Positions 42,946 through 52,460 of a stretch of 64,000 nucleotides of DNA are shown here, in pieces. The stretch comes from CAVSRC01 sp963785065. Lineage in GTDB: Bacteria > Pseudomonadota > Alphaproteobacteria > Rhizobiales > Kaistiaceae. The stretch is from assembly GCA_963785065.1 (NCBI GenBank), contig CAWATX010000002.1, forward strand, positions 682,001-746,000. Direction: 5' to 3'. Numbering within the stretch: position 1 is the first letter of the stretch; every line of letters begins with the position of its first letter. The notes below the pieces were generated by a model. It saw only the letters and a list, made by a program, of their open reading frames with translations, was not told where the DNA came from and did no database searches. The position numbers and the translations under genes were made by a program.

Positions 42946-43983
42946 CTACTCGGAGACCGGCGTTCCCTCGTTGACGGAGACGCGGAAGTCGCCGTCGAGG
43001 ATCGCCTGCTGCTTGTCCATGACCAACTTCATGACGTCGGCCGGCAGCTTGTCCTTCCAGCCATGGAAGGGCGCCAGCGAGGCGCCACCCTTGGCCATGG
43101 TCGAGAAGGTGCCGTAGTCCTGCGCCGTATAGACGCCGGCCTCGACCTGCTTGATCGCCGCCTGGACAGTCGGAAACATGTTCCACACCGGCCCGGTGAC
43201 CACCGTGTCGGGGGCGATCGACGACTGATCGGACATGTTGGAGAAGGCGATGATGCCCTTCTCATGCGCCGCCTCGATGACGCCGAAGCGCTCGGCGAAG
43301 ATGGCATCGACGCCCGCGGCGATCTGCGCCAGCGCGGCTTCCTTGGCCTTGGGCGGGTCGAAGAACGAGCCGATGAAGGTCACCTTGCACTTGACCTTCG
43401 GATTGACGTCCTTGGCGCCCTGGCAGAAGGCGTTGACCAGGCGATCGACCTCGGGAATGTCCATCGCCGCGACCGAGCCGATGACGTTGGTCTTGGTCAT
43501 CTTGCCGGCGATCATGCCCGACAGATAAGCCGGCTCATGGATCCAGTTGTCGAAGACCGAGAAATTGGGCTCGGCCGGCCCCTGCCCCGACCCGAAGACG
43601 AAGGCGGTCTTGGGGAATTCCTTGGCCACGCGACGGGCGACATCCTCGGCAGCGAAGGCATCACCCATGATCAGGCCGTAGCCGCCGCGCGCGAATTCGC
43701 GCAACACGCGCTGATAGTCGGCCGAGGGAACGCTCTCCGCCCACTTGTATTGGATGCCCATCTCCTTCTGCGCCTCGAGCAGCGCTTCGTGGATCTGGTT
43801 GACCCAGGGCTCCTCGATCGGCGTCGAGAAGATCGCGGCGACCTTCATCTTGTCCGCTGCAAGCGCGGCATGGGACCCCAGCCCCGCGGCCACCATGACG
43901 CCGGCGGCGACCAGCCCCAGCACCCCCCGCCGGGCGATCCCGTGACGCCCGCTGATTTCAGTCGCTGCTTGAGATTTGCGCAT
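42946..43983 (-). CDS. BMP family substrate-binding protein
   Basis: A 345-residue periplasmic binding protein of the PnrA/BmpA family, which binds purine nucleosides or bases. The N-terminus has a twin-arginine-like signal (ARRGVLGLVAAG) with cleavage near ALAAD. It is the first gene of the operon with the ATPase, permeases and the deaminase-like enzyme. Confidence 0.9.
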   Translation of the reverse strand: MRKSQAATEISGRHGIARRGVLGLVAAGVMVAAGLGSHAALAADKMKVAAIFSTPIEEPWVNQIHEALLEAQKEMGIQYKWAESVPSADYQRVLREFARGGYGLIMGDAFAAEDVARRVAKEFPKTAFVFGSGQGPAEPNFSVFDNWIHEPAYLSGMIAGKMTKTNVIGSVAAMDIPEVDRLVNAFCQGAKDVNPKVKCKVTFIGSFFDPPKAKEAALAQIAAGVDAIFAERFGVIEAAHEKGIIAFSNMSDQSSIAPDTVVTGPVWNMFPTVQAAIKQVEAGVYTAQDYGTFSTMAKGGASLAPFHGWKDKLPADVMKLVMDKQQAILDGDFRVSVNEGTPVSE

Positions 43984-44290
43984 TTTGTCCCTCCAAAAGG
44001 CATGGCTAGCCGTTGTTCTGCACCCCGCGGCGCCCGCTTCTCGCCCCCGCCGGGCAATCTCTCCCGAAACGCTAGCAAAAGCGGCGCCAGTTACGGCCGA
44101 AGGAAGCTTTCTGCCCCAGCCCTGCGACGTTGCGCGTTGGCAGGCGGCCGGTCAACGTGAGGGGCAGGCTTATGCACCGGGGAAACCGCACCGGGCGTAC
44201 CCGGATCGCGTGCATGGGCGAGAGCACGAAAGGCCGCCCCGGAGGGTTAGGGGGCGGCCTTTCTGCGGCTGGCAGGATTTGCCCTTGCGT
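43984..44290. other. 307-bp spacer between two minus-strand operons
   Basis: The right part holds the terminator of the SDR gene (44228-44261); the left part should hold the promoter of the BMP operon. No other gene or operator was recognised. Confidence 0.5.
44228..44261 (-). terminator. Terminator hairpin after the SDR gene
   Basis: AAAGGCCGCCCC and GGGGCGGCCTTT form a perfect 12-bp stem with a 10-base loop, 30 bp after the SDR stop on the minus strand. The T tract is short (TTTC). Confidence 0.7.
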
Positions 44291-45124
44291 CTATTCGGGA
44301 GGAATTCCGTTGACGCGCAGGCTGCGCATGTCGCCAGCCACGATCTGGGCCACGTCCGCTTGCGAGAGACCGAGATCGCCGCGGGCGGCCATGAACATAC
44401 GGCCCGCCATCTCGTCGAAGCGGCCGCTGGCGATCTCGACGCTGAGATTGGCCGCCATGGTCGGGGGCACATTGATGCCCTTCTCGAACAGGGCCTCGAT
44501 GTTGGGCAGGTACTTCTGGCCGGCGGCGCTCTCGAGCTGGTATTGGGTCATCGACGTGCGCACCAGGCCGGGGTCCATGGCGAACATGAGGACGCCGCTA
44601 CCCGCCAGCGTATCGTTGACGCTTTCGGTGAAACGCATGATGCCCGACTTGCTGGTGGCGTAGCCGGAGCCATTGGGGAAGGAGGTTGCCGTGCCGCCAC
44701 CGGTGAGATTGATGATGCGGCCGCGCTGGCGCTGGCGCATGCCGGCAAGCGCCGCCCGGCAGCAATTGAAGGTGCCGCGCACATTGGTCTCGACGTCGCG
44801 CCACCAGGTGGCCGGATCGACATCCCAGATCGGGCCGATCGCGCCGAAGGCAGCGGCATTGTTGACCAGCACATCGACCGGACCGAGGTCCTTCTCGATC
44901 GCCGCGAAGGTCTTCTCAACGGAGGCGAGGTCGGTGATGTCGACGACAAAGGCGCGCGCCGAGCCACCGCCGGCGATGATCTCGCTGGTCACCCGCTCGA
45001 TCTCGCTCGCCGTGCGCGCCAGCAGCGCCACATGGGCCCCCTCGCGCGCATGAGTGATAGCGATCTGACGGCCGATGCCGCGACCGGCTCCGGTGACGAC
45101 GCTGACTTTATCCGCAAGCTTCAT
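44291..45124 (-). CDS. SDR family oxidoreductase
   Basis: A 277-residue classical short-chain dehydrogenase with TGAGRGIG at 11-18, NNAA, and YATSK as the catalytic Tyr/Lys. It is the last gene of the carbohydrate operon (20 bp after the GH95 stop), so oxidation of a released sugar such as fucose is plausible. That is inference from context. Confidence 0.87.
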   Translation of the reverse strand: MKLADKVSVVTGAGRGIGRQIAITHAREGAHVALLARTASEIERVTSEIIAGGGSARAFVVDITDLASVEKTFAAIEKDLGPVDVLVNNAAAFGAIGPIWDVDPATWWRDVETNVRGTFNCCRAALAGMRQRQRGRIINLTGGGTATSFPNGSGYATSKSGIMRFTESVNDTLAGSGVLMFAMDPGLVRTSMTQYQLESAAGQKYLPNIEALFEKGINVPPTMAANLSVEIASGRFDEMAGRMFMAARGDLGLSQADVAQIVAGDMRSLRVNGIPPE

Positions 45125-45144
45125 GACTCTGCCTCTCTTCAAGT

Positions 45145-47409
45145 TCAGGCCGAGGCCAGCGCCAATTCGCCGCTGGCCAGCCGGACGATGCGATATCGCG
45201 ATCCGGCGGGATGATCGAGGAGGAATTCGGCGTCGCCGCAGGTGATCCGCGTCCTTCCCGCCCGGTGCGCCATGAGCGTGGCCTCGCTGAGCGCGCCGGA
45301 CCGCCAGTCGAGCGAAAGCTCGATGCCGCCGCGGGCGCGCACGCCGCTCACCCGGCCGGACGGCCAAGCGCCGGGCAGCGCCGGCAGCAGACGCAGGCGA
45401 CCGGGGCGCGACTGAACCAGCATCTCGATGATACCGGCGGCACCGCCGAAATTGCCGTCGATCTGGAACGGCGGATGGGCGTCGAACATGTTGGGATAGG
45501 TGCGCTCCGGGCCAAGCAGCAGGCTCACCACGTCATGGGCATGATCGCCGTCGCCGAGCCGCGCCCACAGATTGATGCGCCAGCCGATGCCCCAGCCCGT
45601 GGCATTGTCGCCGCGGATTTCAAGCGAGCGGCGCGCCGCGGCGGCAAGCTCCGGCGTTTCCTCGCAGTCGATCTGGAAGCTCGGATAGAGCCCGTAGAGA
45701 TGCGAGACGTGGCGGTGGTCGATCTCCGGCACGTCCATGTCCCAGTCCTCAAGCCACTCCTGCAACTGGCCGGCCGCGCCCACCTTGTGCGGCGGCAGCC
45801 GGTCGCGCGCCGCCAGCGCCAGCGCGCGGAACTCGGCGTCGCGGTCGAGCCGGACGGAGGCCTCGGCGACGGCGTCGAAGAGATCGCGGAGGATGTCGTT
45901 GTCCATGGTCGGGCCGGCACAGAGCGCCGCCCCGCGCGCATGAACGTTCTCCGGCGAAAGCGATGGATTGGTGACCAGATAGCCGCTGCCCGGCAGGCGC
46001 ACGAGGGCATCGAGGAAAAATTGCGCCGCGCCCTTCATCAGCGGGTAGAGGCGCTCGACCAGCGCTGCGTCGCCGGCAAAGGCGACATGGTCCCAGAGCT
46101 GCACGCAGAGCCACGCGCCGCCGGTCGGCCACAGGCCCCATTTGGCGCCGTCGATGGGCCCGGCGGCACGCCACAGATCGGTATTGTGGTGCAGCACCCA
46201 GCCGCCGGCATCGTAGTGGGCACGCGCCATGCGGGCGCCGGTCTCGGCAACCTCCTCGATGAGTGCGATCAGCGGTTCGACGCATTCGCCGAGATTGGCC
46301 GGATCAGGCAGCCAGTAGTTCATCTGGAGATTGATGTTGCAGGTGTATTTGCTGCCCCAGGGCGGCTCCGTCTCCTTGTTCCAGATGCCCTGCAGGTTGG
46401 CCGCCTGGGTGCCCGGCCGCGACGCGGCGATCATCAGATAGCGGCCGTAACGGACATAGAGCGCGGCAAGCGCCGGGTCGGGCGCCGACAGGTTCCGCGC
46501 GATGCGCTCGTCGGTCGGCAGCGCTTCTGCCGGCGTCGTGCCGAGATCGATGGTCATGCGGCGATAGAGACGCCGGTGCTCGGCCTCGTGTGCCGCCTGC
46601 ATGTCGGAGAGCGGCCGCGCCGCCGCTGCCGCCAGACGCGCCCCGACCGCGGCAACCGGGTCGCCCCCGACATCGTTGTAGCGGCGGAAGCTGGTGGCGG
46701 CGTCGACGAGCACAACCAGTTCGTCGGCGTCGCTCACCCTGAGCCCGTCGGCCACTGCCTGCAGCCTGCCGCCGTAATTGACGACCTTGGCGCAAAGGGC
46801 GAAGCGCAGCGCCGCCGCGACGCCGTGCTCCGGCCGGTTGCTGCCGGTGAAGGCGAGCGTATCGGGCGCGGCAAGGCGGGCCGCGCCAGGCTGCTCGCTG
46901 GCCAGCCGGATGGTCGCCGAAAGCGCCCCCGGCGCACTCGCCAGCACATGCACAACCAGAACCTGGTCGACCGGCGAGACGAACGCCTCGCGCACGAAGC
47001 GGACGCCGCCGAATGTGTAGGCGACGCTCGCCAGCGCCCGGTCGAGATCGAGCTGGCGGCGATAGTCCCTGGCGCCCTGATGGTCGAAATCGAGCAGCAG
47101 GCTTCCCGCCGGCTGATAGGACATCTGCTTGATCGGCCGCGCCATCAGGTGCTCACCGGCGAGCGCCTCGGCCTCGGCGTAGCGGCCGTCGAAGATGAGC
47201 TGCCGCACCTCCGCCAGACAGGTCAGCGCCTCCGGATTGACCGGCTCGTAGGGGCCGCCCGACCACAGCGTGTCTTCGTTGATCTGCAGCTCCTCGCGGG
47301 CGAGGCCGCCGAAGACCATGGCACCGAGCCGGCCGTTGCCGAGCGGCAGCGCCTCGGTCCACGCCGCCGCCGGTTGCCTGTACCAGAGGATGTGGTCGGC
47401 CATGCTCAT
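45145..47409 (-). CDS. GH95-type glycoside hydrolase (alpha-fucosidase/galactosidase family)
   Basis: A 754-residue hydrolase with the N-terminal beta domain (LPLGNGRLGAMVFGG, INEDTLWSGGP), the alpha/alpha barrel and C-terminal beta domain of GH95. The CNINLQMNYW segment holds the paired Asn residues used by the Bifidobacterium alpha-1,2-fucosidase. There is no signal peptide, so the enzyme is cytosolic and needs its substrate imported, consistent with the ABC genes around it. The ATG overlaps the ATPase stop (47406-47409). Some GH95 members cleave alpha-L-galactosides instead. Confidence 0.87.
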   Translation of the reverse strand: MSMADHILWYRQPAAAWTEALPLGNGRLGAMVFGGLAREELQINEDTLWSGGPYEPVNPEALTCLAEVRQLIFDGRYAEAEALAGEHLMARPIKQMSYQPAGSLLLDFDHQGARDYRRQLDLDRALASVAYTFGGVRFVREAFVSPVDQVLVVHVLASAPGALSATIRLASEQPGAARLAAPDTLAFTGSNRPEHGVAAALRFALCAKVVNYGGRLQAVADGLRVSDADELVVLVDAATSFRRYNDVGGDPVAAVGARLAAAAARPLSDMQAAHEAEHRRLYRRMTIDLGTTPAEALPTDERIARNLSAPDPALAALYVRYGRYLMIAASRPGTQAANLQGIWNKETEPPWGSKYTCNINLQMNYWLPDPANLGECVEPLIALIEEVAETGARMARAHYDAGGWVLHHNTDLWRAAGPIDGAKWGLWPTGGAWLCVQLWDHVAFAGDAALVERLYPLMKGAAQFFLDALVRLPGSGYLVTNPSLSPENVHARGAALCAGPTMDNDILRDLFDAVAEASVRLDRDAEFRALALAARDRLPPHKVGAAGQLQEWLEDWDMDVPEIDHRHVSHLYGLYPSFQIDCEETPELAAAARRSLEIRGDNATGWGIGWRINLWARLGDGDHAHDVVSLLLGPERTYPNMFDAHPPFQIDGNFGGAAGIIEMLVQSRPGRLRLLPALPGAWPSGRVSGVRARGGIELSLDWRSGALSEATLMAHRAGRTRITCGDAEFLLDHPAGSRYRIVRLASGELALASA

Positions 47410-48470
47410 GCGGTCGGACGCAGGCGCGCGCCTGCGGATTCGAAGAGCAAGGCGCGGTCTTTCGGGGCGCCGATGCTGATCTCCGTGCCGGGCTTGATGC
47501 GAACCCCGTCGCGCGCCTCGACGACCAGCGATTCACCCGAGTGTGCCGTGCCGTAGAGGTAGTGCGTGCCGCCAAGGTTCTCGACCACGTCGACATGGAA
47601 CGTGAAGGAGAGGTCTTGAGGCTCGCCAACGACGAAATGCTCCGGCCGGAGGCCGACCAGAAGATCGCCGGTATCGCCGAGCCCCGGCGCCGACAGGCTG
47701 CCGCCCGCCGCCAGCCGCGCCGTGCCGCCGGCGAGATTCGCCTTGAGGAAATTCATGCGCGGCGAGCCGATGAAGCCGGCAACGAACAGATTGTCCGGGT
47801 CCTCGTAGAGTTCCTGCGGCGCCCCCACCTGCTCGATCTTGCCGGCGCGCATGACCACGATCTGATCGGCGAGCGTCATCGCCTCGGTCTGATCGTGGGT
47901 GACGTAGATCATGGTCGCGCCGATGTGCTGATGCAGCTTGGCGATCTCGACGCGCATGGAAACCCTGAGCTCGGCATCGAGGTTCGACAGCGGCTCGTCG
48001 AAGAGGAACACCTCCGGATCGCGCACGATGGCGCGGCCGATGGCGACCCGCTGGCGCTGGCCGCCGGAGAGCTGGGCAGGCTTGCGCTTGAGCAGCTCTT
48101 CCACCTGCAATGCGCGCGCTGCCGCCGCGACGCGCTCGGCGATCTCCGCCTTGCTGACGCGCGCCATGCGCAGCGAGAAGCTGATGTTCTGTTCCACCGT
48201 CATGTGCGGATAGAGCGCGTAGTTCTGGAACACCATCGCTACGCCGCGCTCGATCGGATCGGCCGTGTTGACGTTGCGGCCGCCGATCTCGATGTTGCCG
48301 CCGGTGAGGTTCTCAAGCCCGGCGATGAGGCGCAGCAGGGTCGACTTGCCGCAGCCGGAGGGGCCGACGAACACGGTGAAGGCGCCGTCGGGAATGCTGA
48401 GGCTCAGCTTCTCGATCACGTCAACCGCGCCGAACGACTTGCTCACAGCCTTGAGTTCGACCTGGGCCAT
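47406..48470 (-). CDS. Sugar ABC transporter ATPase (UgpC/MsmK type)
   Basis: A 354-residue ATPase with Walker A GPSGCGKST, signature LSGGQRQR, Walker B FLFDEPLSNLD and a C-terminal TOBE region. It serves the MalF/MalG-type permeases at 51.6-53.4 kb. It starts five bases after the LacI stop and overlaps GH95. Confidence 0.92.
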   Translation of the reverse strand: MAQVELKAVSKSFGAVDVIEKLSLSIPDGAFTVFVGPSGCGKSTLLRLIAGLENLTGGNIEIGGRNVNTADPIERGVAMVFQNYALYPHMTVEQNISFSLRMARVSKAEIAERVAAAARALQVEELLKRKPAQLSGGQRQRVAIGRAIVRDPEVFLFDEPLSNLDAELRVSMRVEIAKLHQHIGATMIYVTHDQTEAMTLADQIVVMRAGKIEQVGAPQELYEDPDNLFVAGFIGSPRMNFLKANLAGGTARLAAGGSLSAPGLGDTGDLLVGLRPEHFVVGEPQDLSFTFHVDVVENLGGTHYLYGTAHSGESLVVEARDGVRIKPGTEISIGAPKDRALLFESAGARLRPTA

Positions 48471-48475
48471 GGCAT

Positions 48476-49588
48476 CTACCTCGCCGTTGCGCCGACGGCC
48501 TGGAGCCGCGGCAGGCGCCGCGTCGACCCGCGCAGGATAATGTCGCAATCGACAGTGACGGTGTGCCGGCCCAAGATCGCCGGCTGGATGAAGCGGGTGG
48601 CCAGCAGCGTCGTAATCGCGTCGGCGATCTTGGCGACCGGCTGGCCAACCGCCGTGATCCCCGGCTCGTGCACGGTGAAGGCCGGGATGTCGTCGAAGCT
48701 GATCAGCGAGACGTCGCGCGGCGTCTTGATGCCGTGTTCGCGCAACCACGCCAGCATACCGATCGTCATGTTGTAGTTGGACGAGAAGATCGCCGTTGGC
48801 GGACGGGCCAGCGAGAACAGCTCGCGCGCGCCGGTGTAGCCCTTGGCCTCGCGCCAATGGCCCTCGACGACCAGTTCCGGGTCAATCGGCAGGTCGTGGG
48901 CGGCAAGCGCATCGCGATAGCCGGCATAGCGCAGCGCACCGGCCGTATTGTGCAGGCTGCCGGTGATGATGCCGATGCGCTCGTGACCGAGATCGATCAG
49001 GTGATTGACGGCGCGCGCGCTCGCCTTGCGGTTCTCGACAAAGACCCGGTCGGCCGGAATGCCCTCCACGTCGTTGTCGTAGAAGACCATGCTGAGGCCG
49101 GAATTGGCGTATTGCACGAGCTTCTCGAGCGGTACGCTGCTGCCGTCGAGGATCAGCGCGTCGGCGCGGTGCGAGGCGAAGAACTCGATCCCCTCCAACA
49201 TCGACCGCGGATCCTCGTCGTGCGAATAGGAGACCACCGCCCGCCCGGTCCGCCTGATGCGGCGGGAAAGCTGCTCAAGCAGTCCGGCGTGGAACTCGCT
49301 GAGCGCCGGCACCATCAGGCCGACCATGTGGGTGACGTCGGTCTTCATCGCCGAGGCGACGGCGTTTCGTCGATAGCCGAGCTCGGCGATGGCGCGTTCG
49401 ATGCGGTCGCGATTGCCGGTGCGGATCGCGTGTCCGTTCATGTAGCGCGAGACCGTGCCGACGGCGACGCCGGCAGTCTGCGCCACATCGACGACGGTTG
49501 CCGGGCGTCGCGCGCCGGGTGCAGCCTCGGCCTTGGCGCCTTTCGCAACCGTGCGCGCGGAACGCACCCGCGCCTTACGTTTATTCAT
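48476..49588 (-). CDS. LacI family regulator of the carbohydrate operon
   Basis: A 370-residue repressor with helix-turn-helix at about residues 32-55 (VVDVAQTAGVAVGTVSRYM). It carries a basic N-terminal tail of about 28 residues. It lies inside the operon, overlapping the GHL6 gene stop by four bases. The dyads at 54771 and 56332, in front of the two binding-protein genes, are its likely sites. Confidence 0.88.
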   Translation of the reverse strand: MNKRKARVRSARTVAKGAKAEAAPGARRPATVVDVAQTAGVAVGTVSRYMNGHAIRTGNRDRIERAIAELGYRRNAVASAMKTDVTHMVGLMVPALSEFHAGLLEQLSRRIRRTGRAVVSYSHDEDPRSMLEGIEFFASHRADALILDGSSVPLEKLVQYANSGLSMVFYDNDVEGIPADRVFVENRKASARAVNHLIDLGHERIGIITGSLHNTAGALRYAGYRDALAAHDLPIDPELVVEGHWREAKGYTGARELFSLARPPTAIFSSNYNMTIGMLAWLREHGIKTPRDVSLISFDDIPAFTVHEPGITAVGQPVAKIADAITTLLATRFIQPAILGRHTVTVDCDIILRGSTRRLPRLQAVGATAR

Positions 49589-51636
49589 GCCGTGCCCTCG
49601 AAAACGATGACCCCGTGGATGTGAAGGCTCGGCAAGGTGATCGCGACCCGCCCGCCCGGCTCCTGCTTCCAGGCAATATCCGTGCCCGTCAAGGCGTCGA
49701 ACACGCGGGTCGGCGTCTTGGGCAGCCTGACGCTGGCCTCGACGGCGGCGAGTGCGGGAATGTCCTCGATCATCTCCATGACGCGAGTGGAGCCGTTTTC
49801 GACGGGCACGCTTTTGCCGCGCACCTGCGGCGCGCCGTAGAGCAAATGGAGGACGTGCCGGTGCTCGGCCGCCTGGACATTGAGCGCGGCGCGCGCCGAC
49901 GACGGTAGCGTCGTGGCCACAGCCGACTGCGGCATCAGCCGGTCGATCAGGCCGCGGACGATGTACTTGTAGAGGGGCTGTCCCATGTCGTGATAGAGGC
50001 GGAAGACCGGGAAGGCGACATAAGCGATGCCGTTATGCTCGGTCACCGCTGCCCCGAGCGGCGCCGCGTCCGGATCGTCCGGCGTGTTGAGGTGGCCGCA
50101 GAAGTGCTGGAAGGTCCGGTTGAAATAGGACGGCAGCAACTGCCCGAGGACGGTCGCCCCCTCCGCCGTGATCTGATCGGCCGTCCCATAGACCAGGAAG
50201 GGCGACGCGGTCATGTCCGGATCGAGATCGGGACTTGCCGACATGTACATCGGGCTGAAGGCAGCCGGCTCGGCCGCGCGGCTGATGCCGGCGTCGAGCG
50301 CGAAGGCACCACTGGCATCGAGCCCCGAGTGCCACGAGGCGATGATCTTGCCGCCGCCGGCGACGTAGGCCCTGAGGCGTTCGGCGAGCGCGCCTTCGAC
50401 CGGCACATCGTCGGGCAGGACGAGCAGCCGGTAGTCCTCGAAGCGGGCGCTGCTGTCGACGACGTCGAAGAGCTGCTTCAGTTCGAGCAGCATCTGCACC
50501 GCACCGTCGTCGCTGACATTGTTGCGTCCACCGACCGGATGGAAGTGCTCGGCGGCAAGCACGGCGATCTCCGAGACCTGCCTGGCGCCCTCGAGATAGG
50601 GCTCCAGCTTCTCGACGTGCGCATAGGCCGGCGCGATCGAGGCATAGGTATCGTGGTTGATGGCACCGTTGGGGTGGAGATGGTCGCCGACCAGGCACTT
50701 CGAGCCGAGCGCCACCATCTGCCCGCATTCGTAGATCAGGGCCTGGGAACTCTTGAAGCCGCCGAACTCGCCCCAGCTGGTGTGGAACTTGCCGGTGTGG
50801 CTGACCGAATCGAAGCCAAGGAATGCGGCGTAGCGGGCGGCCGACGGGAAGTGGTCGTAGCCCCAGCCGCCGGTCGGCAAGCTCTCCAGCTCGAGATGGG
50901 TATAGGTGGCGAAGCGCTGCGGCCCCTGCTTATGGATGTGACCGCAATTGTAGAAGATGCGCACGCCCGGAAATTCTTGCATGAGCGCCGCCGAGGTCTC
51001 CTGGCGGAATTGTTCGGCGACGGCCTCGTCATTGGCGAGGCGGTCGGCTGGCTTGGCCGGATCAAGGCCGTTGGCCTCCATGCGCGCCTGGCAGGCGGAA
51101 CAGACGCAGTTGGGCGTGAGCACGATGTCGAAGAAGAGCCCCGGCGGATTGTAGCGCTGCATCACCTCCCGCGCCTGATCGAGCACATAGCGGCGAAAGG
51201 GCGCGTGGTTGAGGCAGATGGTGTGCCAGCCGGGGCTGAGATTCTTGCCCGCCGACGGATCGCCGACAAGCGCGTGCTGGTAATAGTTGGTGGCGCTCAT
51301 GGCCCGCCACTCGGGATGCTCGCGCGCGGCAAGCTCGTCCCACTGCACCGAGATATAGACCGGCGCCTCGATATCAGCCGCCCCAAGCGCCGCCAGCATG
51401 TCGCCGAGGAGATCGGGACGGGCGAGATCGGGGTGCGGCTTGCCGACCTCGGTCGGGTAGTACGACCAGCCATGATGGCACTTGGCAAACACGGTGATCG
51501 AATCGACCTTCGCCGCCTTCAGCGTGTCGACGAAATCGACCGGATCGAATGCCGCTCCGATGCCGCCGATATGCTCCGATGTATGGAAGTCGAGGTGGAT
51601 CTGGCGGTAGCGAAGGGGCTTCTGCTGATTCTTCAT
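49585..51636 (-). CDS. GHL6-type putative glycoside hydrolase with beta-galactosidase trimerisation-like domain
   Basis: A 683-residue cytosolic protein. The N-terminal TIM barrel (DFHTSEHIGG, KCHHGWSYYPT, CVCSACQARM) matches the hypothetical glycosyl hydrolase 6 family; the C-terminal half (about 380-600) looks like the flavodoxin-like domain of GH42 enzymes (LVLPDDVPV, YVAGGGKIIASW). Its substrate is unknown; with GH95 beside it, it may act on a fucosylated or galactosylated oligosaccharide. AAGGA precedes the ATG. Confidence 0.78.
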   Translation of the reverse strand: MKNQQKPLRYRQIHLDFHTSEHIGGIGAAFDPVDFVDTLKAAKVDSITVFAKCHHGWSYYPTEVGKPHPDLARPDLLGDMLAALGAADIEAPVYISVQWDELAAREHPEWRAMSATNYYQHALVGDPSAGKNLSPGWHTICLNHAPFRRYVLDQAREVMQRYNPPGLFFDIVLTPNCVCSACQARMEANGLDPAKPADRLANDEAVAEQFRQETSAALMQEFPGVRIFYNCGHIHKQGPQRFATYTHLELESLPTGGWGYDHFPSAARYAAFLGFDSVSHTGKFHTSWGEFGGFKSSQALIYECGQMVALGSKCLVGDHLHPNGAINHDTYASIAPAYAHVEKLEPYLEGARQVSEIAVLAAEHFHPVGGRNNVSDDGAVQMLLELKQLFDVVDSSARFEDYRLLVLPDDVPVEGALAERLRAYVAGGGKIIASWHSGLDASGAFALDAGISRAAEPAAFSPMYMSASPDLDPDMTASPFLVYGTADQITAEGATVLGQLLPSYFNRTFQHFCGHLNTPDDPDAAPLGAAVTEHNGIAYVAFPVFRLYHDMGQPLYKYIVRGLIDRLMPQSAVATTLPSSARAALNVQAAEHRHVLHLLYGAPQVRGKSVPVENGSTRVMEMIEDIPALAAVEASVRLPKTPTRVFDALTGTDIAWKQEPGGRVAITLPSLHIHGVIVFEGTA

Positions 51637-51638
51637 GT

Positions 51639-52460
51639 TTATTCCTTGGTTCCGCCGCGGGTCATGGCACCGGCGGCAAACTGACGTTGGAAAATGAGAA
51701 AGACGATGAGCGGGACGATCGTGGTGACGATGGCCGCCACGGCACGGCGGTCCCAGTTCATGTCGTAGTTGCCCGAGATCTGGGCGAAGATCACCGGCAG
51801 CGGCACGCCGTGCCGCAGGAACAGCAAGGGGATCAGCAGCGAGTTCCAGCAGAACAGGAACTGCAAGATGCCGACCGTGAAGATCGAGGCGAGCGCGTTG
51901 GGCAGGACCACGCGGAAGAAGGTCGAGATCGGCCCGCAGCCGTCGATGCGCGCCGCTTCGATCAGCTCCTTGGGGAAATCCTCGAGGAAGTTCTTCACCA
52001 GGAAGATCGACCAGGCGAAGGAGAGGCCGACATAGGGGATGACGACCGAGGCGATGTTGTCGATCAGCCCCATCTGGCGCCACAGGGTGAACAGCGGGAT
52101 CACCACGACCTGCTGGGGCAGCACGAAGGCATTGATGATGATGACCAGCAACGTGCGGCGGAAGGGGAAGTTGAGGAATTGGAAGGCATAAGCGGCGGCT
52201 GGCGTGAACAGCATCGAGCCGATGGTGCCGATGCCTGCGAGCTGGACGGTGACCCAGAAGGAGTTGGCGAGCGGATACTTGTTCCACACGCCGATCCACG
52301 CATCCAGCGTGAACTGGATGTGGTCCGTCCGCCACCAGCCGAGGATCGTGTCGGCCTGCGGCCGGAACGAGGTGACGACGATGCCGAACACCGGGAGCGC
52401 CCAGACGAGCGAGACCACGGCGACCACAATCGGTATCCAGCGCGGGGGTTTGCTGATCAT
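51639..52460 (-). CDS. Sugar ABC permease, MalG type
   Basis: A 273-residue permease with six helices and the EAA loop EAARIDGCGPISTFFRVVLP. It overlaps the MalF-type gene by four bases and precedes GHL6 by three. Confidence 0.9.
   Translation of the reverse strand: MISKPPRWIPIVVAVVSLVWALPVFGIVVTSFRPQADTILGWWRTDHIQFTLDAWIGVWNKYPLANSFWVTVQLAGIGTIGSMLFTPAAAYAFQFLNFPFRRTLLVIIINAFVLPQQVVVIPLFTLWRQMGLIDNIASVVIPYVGLSFAWSIFLVKNFLEDFPKELIEAARIDGCGPISTFFRVVLPNALASIFTVGILQFLFCWNSLLIPLLFLRHGVPLPVIFAQISGNYDMNWDRRAVAAIVTTIVPLIVFLIFQRQFAAGAMTRGGTKE

Noticed and set aside
45211..47556. A 781-codon plus-strand open frame opposite GH95
   Set aside because: Same reasons: antisense to a recognised enzyme, no motif, no ribosome-binding site.
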